Of a stretch of DNA of 64,000 nucleotides, positions 36,901-45,100 are shown piece by piece. The notes below the pieces were generated by a model, which saw only the letters and a list, made by a program, of their open reading frames with translations, was not told the origin of the DNA and made no database searches. A program made the translations under genes and the position numbers. Each line of letters begins with the position of its first letter. The stretch's first letter is position 1. The stretch is from assembly GCA_032173965.1 (NCBI GenBank), contig JAVUNC010000004.1, positions 1,130,501 through 1,194,500 on the forward strand, written 5' to 3'. Origin of the DNA: Sitta carolinensis. Its lineage: Eukaryota; Chordata; Aves; Passeriformes; Sittidae.

Positions 36901-37766
36901 ATCTCAAATCCCTTCCCAAATCCCAAACTCCCAAATCCCTTTCCCAAATTCTCAACTCTCCAAATTCCCAAACCCCCCAATTCCTTTCCCAAATCCCCCA
37001 AATCCCCAAATACCAAAAATTCCCAAATCCCAAAAATTCTCAAATTCCAGAGATCCCAAATGCCCAAATCCCCCCCAAATTCCCAAATCCTCAAATCCTC
37101 TCCCCAAATCCCAAATTCCCACATTCCCAACTCTCCAAATTCCCAAATCTCCCAATTTCATCCCTTTCCCAAATCCCCAAAATTCCCAAATCCCCAAATT
37201 CCCAGATTCCCCCAAATTCCCAAATCCCATTCCCAAATCCCCAAATCTTTAAATGCCCTAATCCCCTAATTCCCAGATTCCCTCCCCAAATTCCCAAACT
37301 CCCAAGATCCCCGAAATTCCCAAATCCCCAAAATCCCCGAATCCCAAAAATTCCCAATTCCCGAGATCCCTTCTCAAATCCCCAGATATCCCCGATTCCC
37401 TCCCCCAGCCCATTCCCGATTATCCGAAATCCCAAGGATCGCCCCTCCCCCTCCCCTCCCTTCCCCCTCGGGAATTTCGGGAAGAAATTCCAAAGATCCC
37501 AGAAAGCAGCCGGCAGAGCGGGGGGAGGGGCGGCTGCTTCCCAAATCCCCCAAAAAAACCGGGAAAAAGTTCCCCCACACCCCCAAAATTCGGGAATTTT
37601 AAACCTTGGACTGGGAAAAAATTGGGACAAAATTCCCGCCGGATTGATTTTTCCCGGGAATTTTCCCATTTTTCTCCTCTTTTCCCATTTTTCCCGAGGG
37701 GATCGGAATTCCCAAGTTCCAAGCCAACTCAAAATAAAAAATTCCCGGCTGGATTTCCCTCACCAT
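15275..37766 (-). CDS. GULO: GULO, L-gulonolactone oxidase (12 exons, complete and open)
   Basis: Last enzyme of ascorbate synthesis: oxidises L-gulono-1,4-lactone with O2, a covalent flavoprotein of the VAO/aldonolactone oxidase family in the endoplasmic reticulum membrane. Coding exons, minus strand: 37766-37764 (ATG only), 35519-35418, 34605-34480, 32285-32191, 30928-30838, 30265-30080, 24887-24780, 23876-23800, 21742-21593, 18820-18656, 16940-16850, 15403-15275. The sum is 1323 bases, 440 codons plus TGA, exactly the rat GULO length, with no frameshift or internal stop. Landmarks: [10 protein letters not shown] with His54 (covalent FAD site), the flavin-domain stretch GTGTHNTGI, a hydrophobic segment [11 protein letters not shown] over exons 8-9, [14 protein letters not shown], and GGRPHWAK near the C-terminus. 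Intron 7 is GC-AG; the other introns are GT-AG. It sits about 4 kb downstream of EPHX2 in the same direction, as the two genes are linked in mammals. Many perching birds lack the enzyme activity, so an open frame does not by itself prove synthesis. Confidence 0.96.
15415..15950 (+). repeat. CCTCAGTTTCCC repeats in GULO intron 11
   Basis: Four plus-orientation units of about 140 bases of the same family as the POMC intron 1 field, followed by a T run (about 15868-15910). Confidence 0.8.
15940..16840. repeat. CCATGTTTTTCCC array, GULO intron 11
   Basis: Roughly 900 bases of 14-20 base units (CCCATGTTTTCCCCAGTG), with long open but meaningless frames in all three plus frames. Confidence 0.9.
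16850..16940 (-). CDS. GULO: GULO exon 11
   Basis: 30 codons, [20 protein letters not shown] then [10 protein letters not shown]; the HWAK motif is typical of aldonolactone oxidases. Confidence 0.96.
16985..18500. repeat. GULO intron 10 arrays
   Basis: 16985-17360 is GGGAATGATCCACCC of 14-20 bases per unit. 17370-18500 has units of about 100 bases containing GGGATCTGCAGGGATCCC and ATTCCCAGTGGGAATG. Confidence 0.88.
18656..18820 (-). CDS. GULO: GULO exon 10
   Basis: Encodes [39 protein letters not shown] and CYINIIMY. Its acceptor and first 13 bases are copied about a dozen times upstream. Confidence 0.96.
18821..20640. repeat. GULO intron 9 array carrying copies of the exon 10 acceptor
   Basis: About twelve units of roughly 120 bases. 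Each repeats CTTTTCCCGGGCGCAG then CGAGCAGACCAAG (true acceptor plus first 13 exon bases) or a variant GGGAACAG then TGAGAACACCAAG. Confidence 0.92.
20810..21592. repeat. GULO intron 9 array carrying copies of the exon 9 end and donor
   Basis: Seven good and two decayed units of 63-87 bases, each with GTCCAGGACTGGGCCATCCC and the donor GTAATG on the minus strand: about 22 exon bases plus splice site. Confidence 0.92.
21593..21742 (-). CDS. GULO: GULO exon 9
   Basis: Encodes [37 protein letters not shown] and ends with AT of a split Ile codon at donor GTAATG. Its last about 22 bases and donor seed an array in intron 9. Confidence 0.95.
21790..22450 (+). repeat. Dispersed about 430-base repeat, copies 2 and 3
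   Basis: One 3' part (21790-22050) followed by a fuller copy (22085-22450) in the same orientation in GULO intron 8. Confidence 0.7.
22440..23140. repeat. GGGAATCCACTTTGGGATTTTG array
   Basis: About 20-45 base units in GULO intron 8; no gene. Confidence 0.85.
23295..23315 (+). promoter_or_regulatory. Candidate CTCF site in GULO intron 8
   Basis: CTGGACACCAGGGGGCAGCA fits the CTCF core CCASYAGRKGGCA with one change. It is in a short single-copy patch between arrays. Motif match only. Confidence 0.4.
23365..23785. repeat. AATAATATCAAT microsatellite beside the GULO exon 8 donor
   Basis: About 420 bases of AATATCAATAATATT-type repeat begin 15 bases from the exon. Confidence 0.95.
23800..23876 (-). 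CDS. GULO: GULO exon 8
   Basis: Encodes [20 protein letters not shown] and FLLWL, the hydrophobic segment thought to anchor GULO in the membrane. Confidence 0.93.
23885..24640. repeat. GULO intron 7 arrays
   Basis: 23900-24200 is purine-rich GGGGAAAAATGG. 24230-24640 has five or six units of about 75 bases with AATTCCCAAAGAGTGGAGCC. Confidence 0.85.
24780..24887 (-). CDS. GULO: GULO exon 7 (GC donor)
   Basis: 36 codons, [20 protein letters not shown] then [16 protein letters not shown]. The donor is CAG/GCAGGA. No GT lies close by, and exon 8 starts in phase 0 only with this cut. Confidence 0.93.
24930..25935. repeat. Inverted array in GULO intron 6
   Basis: Left half repeats TTCCCAGGAAATATT; from about 25410 the right half repeats AATATTTCCTGGGAA, its complement. 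Two arms of about 480 bases could pair. Confidence 0.85.
26013..26029. promoter_or_regulatory. Palindromic MAF/NRF2-type site, GULO intron 6
   Basis: TTCGCTGAGTCAGCGAA is a perfect 17-base palindrome containing the MARE core GCTGAGTCAGC, in a GC-rich single-copy patch (25960-26110). About 25 bases away lies CAAGGTCA (minus strand, 25985-25992), an ERR/NR5A half-site. Candidate intronic enhancer; motif evidence only. Confidence 0.5.
26160..27020. repeat. Large palindrome of two opposed copies of the 430-base repeat
   Basis: Plus copy 26160-26605 and minus copy 26612-27020 meet near 26608; for about 190 bases on each side of the centre the arms are almost complementary. A C run (about 26906-26929) lies in the right arm. 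Confidence 0.85.
27240..28120. repeat. GGGAATGGGGGATTTGGG array
   Basis: Short units plus a 150-300 base higher-order repeat with GATGAGAGGAGGAGAG; GULO intron 6. Confidence 0.85.
28130..30060. repeat. CCCATTCCCGGTGCCCGTTATCCC array ending at the GULO exon 6 donor
   Basis: About 1.9 kb of 12-45 base units in nested larger repeats. A 956-codon plus-strand frame and others are artefacts. Confidence 0.93.
30080..30265 (-). CDS. GULO: GULO exon 6
   Basis: 62 codons with [20 protein letters not shown] and FQCVPRFRL, end of the FAD-binding domain. The donor GTACGCGG opens into a 1.9 kb array. Confidence 0.96.
30390..30830. repeat. About 60-base array, GULO intron 5
   Basis: About seven units, the middle ones apparently identical: CTGTGGGTTTGGTGACTTTT then GGGTCACCTCGG and AATTCCCAAAATTTGGGAA. 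Confidence 0.93.
30838..30928 (-). CDS. GULO: GULO exon 5
   Basis: Encodes [20 protein letters not shown] then [13 protein letters not shown]-domain core strongly conserved with rat. Confidence 0.97.
31080..32185. repeat. CCCATTATTCCCATTCC array, GULO intron 4
   Basis: About 1.1 kb of 6-12 base units. Confidence 0.9.
32191..32285 (-). CDS. GULO: GULO exon 4
   Basis: Encodes [19 protein letters not shown] and [10 protein letters not shown], ends in phase 2 at donor GTGAGC. Confidence 0.96.
32300..34460. repeat. GULO intron 3 arrays
   Basis: 32320-32720 GGGAATATCCCAGGAAAACACC. 32730-33070 has three units of about 120 bases. 33170-34460 is CCCAGTGGGTTTTTTCCCC and AGGATTTTTC units of about 25-30 bases, starting right at the exon 3 donor. 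Confidence 0.9.
34480..34605 (-). CDS. GULO: GULO exon 3 (FAD attachment)
   Basis: 42 codons containing [19 protein letters not shown]; the His is residue 54, the covalent flavin-binding residue of GULO. Ends HINRVLQ. Confidence 0.97.
34615..35335. repeat. GGGATCGTGGGATGG array, GULO intron 2
   Basis: Graded from GGGATCGTGGCATGGGATCG units to ATGGAATGGGATGGATGG units. Confidence 0.92.
35418..35519 (-). CDS. GULO: GULO exon 2
   Basis: 34 codons, [18 protein letters not shown] then [16 protein letters not shown], matching the rat N-terminus (FQNWAKTYGCSPE). Confidence 0.95.
35530..37390. repeat. GULO intron 1 arrays
   Basis: 35530-36390 is GGGAATGATGGGAATGGTGG; 36470-37390 is CCCAAATTCCCAAATCCCC. 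37390-37760 is mostly single-copy, with a GC box GGAGGGGCGG (about 37523), and has no recognised gene. Confidence 0.88.
37764..37766 (-). CDS. GULO: GULO exon 1 coding part: start codon at the donor
   Basis: The minus strand reads CCCAAAAAAATG/GTGAGGG: the initiator ATG is the last codon of exon 1 and the donor follows immediately. Exon 2 starts with GTG (Val2) after CCAG, so together they give M-V-Q-G-E-A-G-V, parallel to rat MVHGYKGV. No ATG precedes Val2 within exon 2, which makes this junction the best start. Confidence 0.75.
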
Positions 37767-37935
37767 TTTTTTGGGAATCCCCGGCAGGAATTTCGGGATG
37801 ATCGCGCTGGAGCCGCGCTCGCCGCCGCCTCAGGAATTCCCGGAAAATGGGGCCGGGCACTTCCCTTGGGAATTGCGCAATTCCAGAGGGAGGAGGTGGA
37901 AAAGCGGGAGCCGGGCTGGGCTTGGGGGCGGGAAT
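37767..37935 (-). promoter_or_regulatory. GULO 5' untranslated exon 1 and promoter
   Basis: About 170 bases of single-copy CpG-rich DNA between two arrays. It holds a perfect 16-base palindrome GGAATTGCGCAATTCC at 37869-37884, containing the C/EBP consensus ATTGCGCAAT, and a GC box GGGGGCGGG (plus strand) at 37924-37932. C/EBP control would suit a liver or kidney enzyme. The transcription start is not fixed by sequence. Confidence 0.6.
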
Positions 37936-39640
37936 TCCAAGGATCCCAAAATCTTGGGGATTTTCCCCAATTTTCCCCGGAATTCCAGCTCAAGACCCCC
38001 AAAATTCTTGGGAATTTTCCCCGGTTTTCCTGGGAATTCCCGCTCAAAACCCCACAAAATTTTGGATTTTCCCCCATTTTCCCAGGAATTCCTGCTCAGA
38101 ACCCCCAAAAATTTGGATTTTTCCCGGTTTTCCCAGGAATTCCCACCCTGAACCCCCAAAATCTTTGGGATTTTCCCCAATTTTCCCCGGAATTCCCACT
38201 CAAAACCCCCAAATTCTTTGGGATTTTCCCGGGAATTCCCACCCTGAACCCCCAAAATTTGGGATTTTTCCCAATTTTCCTCGGAATTCCCAGGAATTCC
38301 TCTCCAGAACCCCCCTGTGCTCCCACATTCCCAAAATCTTTGGGATTTTTCCCAAATTTTCCCCGGAATTCCCACCCAGAACCCCACAAAATCTTTGGGA
38401 TTTCCCCCCTTTTTCTGTTCTGGGTGGAATTTCTGGGAAAACCGGGAAAAAATGGAAAAATCCCAAAGGATTGTGGGGTTCTGGGTGGGATTTCCCAGAA
38501 AATATTCCCAGAATTCCCAGAAAATTCCCAGAAAAACACGTGAAAATCCCAAGTTTTGGGGGGGTTCTGAGCAGGAATTCCCGGAATATTAGGGAAAATC
38601 CCAAAGATTTTGGGAATGTGGGAGCACAGGGAGGTTCTGGAAAGGAATTCCTGTGAAAATCCCAAATTTTGGGGGGGGGTTCTGGGTGGGATTTCCAGGA
38701 AAATTGGGAAAAATGGAAAAATCCCAAAGACTTTGGGGGGTTCTGGAGAGGAATTCCTGGAAAACTGGGAAAAATCCCAAATTTTTGGGAGTTCTGAGTG
38801 GGAATTCCCGGGAAAATTGGGGAAAATCCCGAAGATTTTGGGGGTCCTGGGAAAACCGGGAAAAAAAAGGGGACAAACCAGGAAAAGATCCCCAAGATTT
38901 TGGGATAGGAAAAACTGGGAAAAATCCCAGATTTCAGGGGTTCAGCCGGGAATTCCCAAAAATTCCAAGGGAATGGGATTGGAGCCCCCAAATCCTGGGA
39001 ATTTTTTGCAGCCGGGAATTCCAAAGGGTTTTTTTCCCCGTTTTTTTTATCCAGTTTTTTGTTTTTTTCCAAGGATTTTGCCCCCTGTCCCACATTCCCG
39101 GCTCCAAAGGTCGGGAGTGATCCCGAAAAATTCCAAGGGATTATCCATTGACAGAGGGGGGAGGGGCCCCGCATGCCCGGCATTTCCACGAATTCCCGAA
39201 TTTCCACGAATTCTCGAATTTCCGGGCATTCCCGAATTTCTCTGCATTCCCAAATTTCCACGAATTCCCAAATTGCAGAAAAATCCAGATTTCCCTGCGT
39301 TCCCAAATTTCTGGGCATTCCCAAACTGCAGGAAAATCCCAATTTCCCTGCATTCCAAAATTTCCCTGTGTTCCCAAATTTCCATTTATTCCCAGATTTC
39401 TGGGCAGTCCCGGATTTCCATCTATTCCCAAATTTCCACACATATCCAAATTGCAGGAAATTCCAAATTTCCCTCTATTCCCAAATTTCCCCGCATTCCC
39501 AAATTTCTGGGCATTCCCGAATTTCCAGGCTTTCCCAAACTGCAAGAAAATCCCAAATTTCCCTGCATTCCCAAATTTCCCTGCATTCCAATTTCCCATG
39601 ATTTCCGGGCATTCACAAGTTTCACAAAATTCCAATTTTT
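37935..39640. repeat. Arrays upstream of GULO
   Basis: 37935-38960 has units of 60-80 bases with AATTCCCACTCAAAACCCCC and TTTGGGATTTTCCC. 39170-39630 is CATTCCCAAATTTCC. Confidence 0.85.
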
Positions 39641-40560
39641 TTAATTTCCTTTTTTTTTTTGTTTAATTTTCTCAATTTTTAAAAATTTTCCTGAATTTTG
39701 GGGGGATTTTCCCATTTTTTTAAAAATAATTTTTTATATTCTATTTTTTGGGGGATTTTCCTGATTTTTTCCTTAATTTTCCAGGTTTTTTTTTTTATTT
39801 TTCCTTTTTTATTATTTATTTTATTTTATTTTATTTTATTTTATTTTATTTTATTTTATTTTATTTTATTTTATTTTATTTTATTTTCCCAAAATTTCGG
39901 AGGATTTTCCCGATTTTTTTTATTTCACAAAATTTGGTTTTTTTTTTTTTTTTTGCTGATTTTCCCAAATTATTTCTTTTTTTTTTAAAATTTCCCCAAA
40001 TTTTGGAGATCTCCCTGAATTTTTATTTTTTTTATTTTCCCAAATTTTTTTTCCCGATTTTTTTTCCCATTTATTTTATTTTCCCAAATATTTTTTATTT
40101 TCCCTTTTTCTTTTTTAAATTCCTGATTTATTTTTTAATTTTCCCGTTTTATTTTTTACCCGATTTCTTTTATTTTTCCCATTTTCAGGGAGATTTTCCC
40201 AATTTTTCCAATTTTGGGGAGAATTTTCCCGACTTTTTAATTTAATTTATTTTAATTTTCCTGATTTTTTTTTTCCTAATTTCCCCATATTTTTTTTTTT
40301 GTTTTCCCGAATTTTTTAATTTTCCCATTTTTTTTTTATTTTCCTTTTTTCCCTCGTTTTTTTTTTTTTTTTAATTTTCCCAATTTCAGGCGAATTTTCC
40401 CAATTTTTAAATTTTATTTTTTAATATTTTATTTTATTTTATTTTCCCGAATTTTTAAATTATTTTCCCAATTTTTTTTTCTTTTCCTGATTTTTTTTTT
40501 TTGATTTCCCGATTTTTTTTTTTTTTTTTTAATTCTCCCTAATTTCATTCACTATTTTCC
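39640..40560. repeat. T-rich low-complexity DNA with (TTTTA)n
   Basis: TTTTCCC and T runs; a clean TTTTA microsatellite at about 39820-39890. Confidence 0.85.
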
Positions 40561-40795
40561 CAAATATTTTTGGGATTTTCCCCAATTTTTTCCCCTGCAG
40601 CTTCCCCTTGTCCCCCTCCCTTGGATCCCTCCCCGATTCCATGGAAAAGAAAAACTCGGGAATTCCGTCCTGGGCACTTTTTTATTTCCTCCTCTCCAAA
40701 TTCCCTTTTCCAGAGGGTCCCATTCCCAGGGATTCGGGGATTTTCCCACCGGAGAATTCCTTCCCAAAGGCGAGTCCAGAGCCCAATCCCATGAT
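40560..40795. other. Single-copy island between EPHX2 and GULO
   Basis: About 230 bases without repeats. The minus strand has AATAAA at 40686-40681 followed by AAAAGTGCCCAGG. It could be a distal EPHX2 poly(A) site or part of an unseen transcript. Confidence 0.35.
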
Positions 40796-41490
40796 CCCAA
40801 TTTCCAATTCCCAATCCCAAATCCCAATTCTCAATCCCAATCCCATAATCCCAATTCCCAATCCCAAATCCCACAATCCCAAATCCCAGTTCCCAATCCC
40901 TCATTCCCAGTTTCCAATTCCCAGATCCCAGAGCCCCAATTCCCAGTTCCAATCCCACAATTCCAATCCCCATTCCCAATCCCAGATTCCAATCCCAATC
41001 CCCATTCCCTGTTCCCAATCCCCCATTCCCATATCCCAGATTCCAATCCCAATTCCCAGTTCCCAATCTCAATCCCAGATCCTAAATCCAAATTCCACAA
41101 TCCCAATTCCCTATCCCAATCTCAGACTCCAATCCCACATTCCCAATTCCCAATCCCACATTTCCAATTCCCTGTTCCCACAATCCCAGTTCCCGGATCC
41201 CAATCCCCCAATCCCCCATTCCCATATTCCCATTATTCCCATCCCATTCCCAAATTCCAATCCTACATTTCTAGTTCCCACTTCCCAATCCCAAATTCCC
41301 AGTCCCCCATTCCCATTATTCCCATTATTCCCAGTTCCCATCCCCATTCCCAAATCCCATTCCCAGGTCTCCAACCCCAATTCCCAGTCCTGCATTCCCA
41401 ATTCCCAATTCCCATTCCCAAATTCCCCGTTCCCAATTCCCAATCCTGCATTCCCAGATCCAAATCCCATAATACCAATCCCAATTCTTG
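40795..41490. repeat. CCCAATTCCCAATCCCA array
   Basis: Degenerate 6-12 base units downstream of EPHX2. Confidence 0.88.
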
Positions 41491-41557
41491 GGGAATTCTT
41501 GGGGCTGAGCTTCCCAGGGATTTCCAGGAAAAGGGAATTGCCAGGAAAAATCAGGAT

Positions 41558-41563
41558 TTTATT
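41558..41563 (-). terminator. Candidate EPHX2 polyadenylation signal
   Basis: AATAAA on the minus strand, about 470 bases past the stop. The 3' untranslated stretch between holds an AT-rich tract of ATTATCGATTATTAA type (about 41610-41820), unlike the GC-rich surroundings. Confidence 0.5.
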
Positions 41564-42030
41564 TTTCCACGTTTGAAACGGGAGCGGCTTTCGGACGAGA
41601 ACGAACGATCGATTATCGATTATTAATTATCGATTATTAATCATTAATGATGTATTATTAGTTATCGATTATTAATTGCTGTTAATTATCGATAATTAAC
41701 GGCTGCGCCCTCGTCAGGAGGATCAATCATTAAATCACTGCAGGACTCACCATTCATTAATATTGATTAATATCCATTATTGGTTATTGATTATCCATTA
41801 TCCGTTATTAACTAATCCAGGAACATTTTTCCAGGATTCTCCCAGTAAAGAAAAAAACAGGAATGGGATCAGCGATTCCATCCCAACCCCTCTTCCCAAA
41901 TCCCAAAAAAAAAATTCCCGCAGCTCCAACACAAATCCCAGAATTTTTTTCCCGGATTCCCATCCCGCTAGAATTTCCCGCTGCGAGGTTTCCCGGTGGG
42001 AATTCCAAATCCAAAGGGAGGAATTCCCGC

Positions 42031-42118
42031 TCAGAGCTTGGAATTCCCGGGAAAAGGCGGCGACTCCGGGGGCAGCGAGCGCAGCCAGCGCAGCAGCAGC
42101 GACGACACCGCCCACGGC
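42031..42118 (-). CDS. EPHX2: EPHX2 exon 19 with PTS1 terminus
   Basis: Starts [15 protein letters not shown] and ends PGNSKL followed by TGA at 42033-42031. SKL is the canonical type 1 peroxisomal targeting signal; human ends SKM. Confidence 0.94.
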
Positions 42119-45100
42119 CTGGCAAGAGGGAATGCGGGAATGCTGGGAATGCTGGGAATGGCGGGAATGGCGGGAATGGCGGGAACGCTGGGAATGGCGG
42201 GAATGCTGGGAATGGCAGAGAATGGAAATCCCCGGGAATGGGGGAGCAGGAATTTCCAGGAATGGGAGGAGTTGGAATTCCAGGAAAGGAGGAGCTGGAA
42301 TTCCCAGGAATGTGGGAGCTGAAATTTACTGGGAATGGCAGAGCCAGAATTTAATGGGAATGGGGGAGCTGGAATTCTTGGGAATGGGGGAAGTGGAATT
42401 CCCAGGAATGTGGGAACTGGAATTCCCGGGAATGAGGGAGCTGGAATTTACTGGGAATGGGGTAGCTGGAATTCCTGGGAAAATTCCTGGGAATGGGGGA
42501 ACTGGAATTCTGGGAATGGAGGAGCTGGAATTCCAGGGAATTCTTAGGAATGGGGGAGTTGGAATTCCTGGGAATGGGGGACCTGGAGTTCCTGAGAATG
42601 AGGGAGCTGGAATTCCTGGGAATTCCTGGGAATGAGCAATCAGAATTCCTGGGAATGGGGGAGAATGGAAATCCCTGGGAATGGGGGAGCCGGAATTACC
42701 GGGAATGGGGGAGTTGGAATTTCCAGGAATAGGGGAGCTGGAATTCCAGGAGAATCTGGGAATGGGGGAACTGGAAATCCCAGGAATGGGAGGGGGGGAA
42801 CTGGAATTTCTGGGAATGAGGGAACTGGAATTTCCAGGAATGGGGGAGCTGGAATTCCTGGGAAAACTCCTGGGAATGGTAGAGCCAGAATTCCCTGGGA
42901 ATGGGCGAGCTGGAATTCTGGGAATGGGGGAACTGGAATTCCTGGGAAAATTCCTGGGAATGGGGGAGCTGGAATTCTGGGAATGGGGAACTGGAATTCC
43001 TGGGAAAATTCCTGGGAATGGGGGAGTTGGAATTCTGAGAATGGGGGAGCATGAATTCCTGGGAATGGGGGAGCTGGAATTCCTGGGAAATCCTGGGAAT
43101 TCCTGGGAATGGGGGGACCTGCAGTTCCTGGGAACTCCATGGAAAGGGGGAGCTGGAATTCCCGGGAGAATTCCTGGAATATCAGAGCTGGAATTCCCGG
43201 GAATTCCTGGGATCCTGGATTCCCAGGGAAAGGGGGAGTTGGAATTCCCAGAAATTGGGGTGAGGTAAAATCCCATTTTCCAGGATGGAATGTGGAATTC
43301 CCAGGAATGCTTGGCTCCTGTTTTCCCGGGATTTGAGAGTGTGGGATGGGAATTTTCGGGATTTCCATTTTCCTGGGATTTGGGAGCATGGCATGGGAAT
43401 TCCCGGGATTCCGTTTTCCCGGGATTTGGGCATTCCCACCTCTCCAGCTGGGTCCAGTGGCCACAGTCCTGCAGGTGCTCCCGGTGCAGCTGCGGGATCT
43501 TGGGAAGAGGCGCCGGATCAGCATTCCCAGAATTCCCACATTTCCTCCAATTCCCACATTTCCCCCGGGATTTCCCAGATTTCCTTTTATTCCCAGATTT
43601 CCCCCCATTTTTCCAGGGCATTCCCAACTTTTTTCCCCATTCCCGCCCTTGTGGGAACAGAAATTCCCAGATTTTTCCCAGAATTCCCATTTTTTTTCTC
43701 AGATTTCCACAGATGTTTCCTGGATTCTCTCCCCAGAATTCCCAGATTTCACACCCCCAGATTCCAAGGTTTTCCCTGGAATTCCCAGATTTTCCCCTAG
43801 ATTCCCAGGTTTTCCCTGGAATTCCCAGGTTTTCCCCCAGATTTCCCCCACTATTCCCGGGAATTCCCAACTTTTTCCCATTCCCGCCCTTCTTGTGAGA
43901 ATGGAAATTCCCAGATCTTTCCCAGAATTCCTGGATTTTTCCCCAGAATCCCCAGATTTTCCCACAGAATTCCCATTTTTTTCCCAGATATTTCCCCAGA
44001 ATTCCCAGATTTTTTCCCCCCAGAATTCCTGGGGGTTTTTTCCCCCAGAATTTTCCCCAGGTTTTCCCAGATTTCTCCCATATTTTCCCAAAGCTCCCAG
44101 ATTTTTTTCACGGATTTTCCCTGAATTCCCGGGTTCCCCCCCCCCCCCCAGAATTCCTGGGGTTTTTTTCCCCCAAATTCCTGGATTTTTCCTGAATTCC
44201 CGGATTTTTTTCCCCCCAGAATTCCTGGATTTCTTTCCCTCAGATTTCTCCCCTGAATTCCCGGGTTTCCCCCCCCCCCGAATTCCCGGGTTTTTCCTGG
44301 AATTCCCAGATTATTCCCCTTAGAATTCCTGGGGTTTCCCCCCCCCCCCCCCCCCCCGAATTCCCGGGGTTTTTTTCCCCTGAATTCTTGGATTTTCACA
44401 GAATTCCCGATTTTTTCCCCCCTGAATTCCCGGGTTTTTTTTCCCCCAGAATTCTCAGATTTTCTCTGGATTTTTCCTTGATTTTTCCCAGATTTTTCCT
44501 GGATTTCACCTGGATTTCCCCCAGACTTTTTTCCCGGATTTTCCCCGAATTCCCAGATTTTTTCCCCCAAGAATTCCCGGGGTTTTTCCCCCCAGATTTC
44601 CCCCTGAATTCCCGTGTTTTTCCCGGAATTCCCAGATTTTCCGGGCCCTCACCCATCTCTCCATGCCCTTGCTGAGGTCGGGGTGCAGCACCGGATCCTT
44701 CCCGGCCGTCACCATCAGCGCCGGCACCAGGATCTGCGGGGATCCGGGGGGATCCGGGGGGGATTGGGGGATCCAGGGGGGATCCGGGGGGGATTGAGGG
44801 GGATTTTGGGGGATCCAGAGGGGATTTGGGGGAATTGAGAGGGATTTGGGGGATCCAGGGGGGATTGAAGGATCCAGAGGTGATTTGGGGGATACTGAGA
44901 GGATTTAGGGGATCCAGTGGGGATCCCAAGGGGCCCTGGAGCTGCTGGATCAGAATTGGGATTGGGATCAGAGCTGGGATCGGGAGCAGGGCAGGGATCA
45001 GGAGCAGGGTCAGGATCAGGAATTTGGATCAGGATCAGGGATCAGGATCAGGGTCAGGGATCAAGATCAGGGTCAGGGATCAGGGATCAGGATCGGGATC

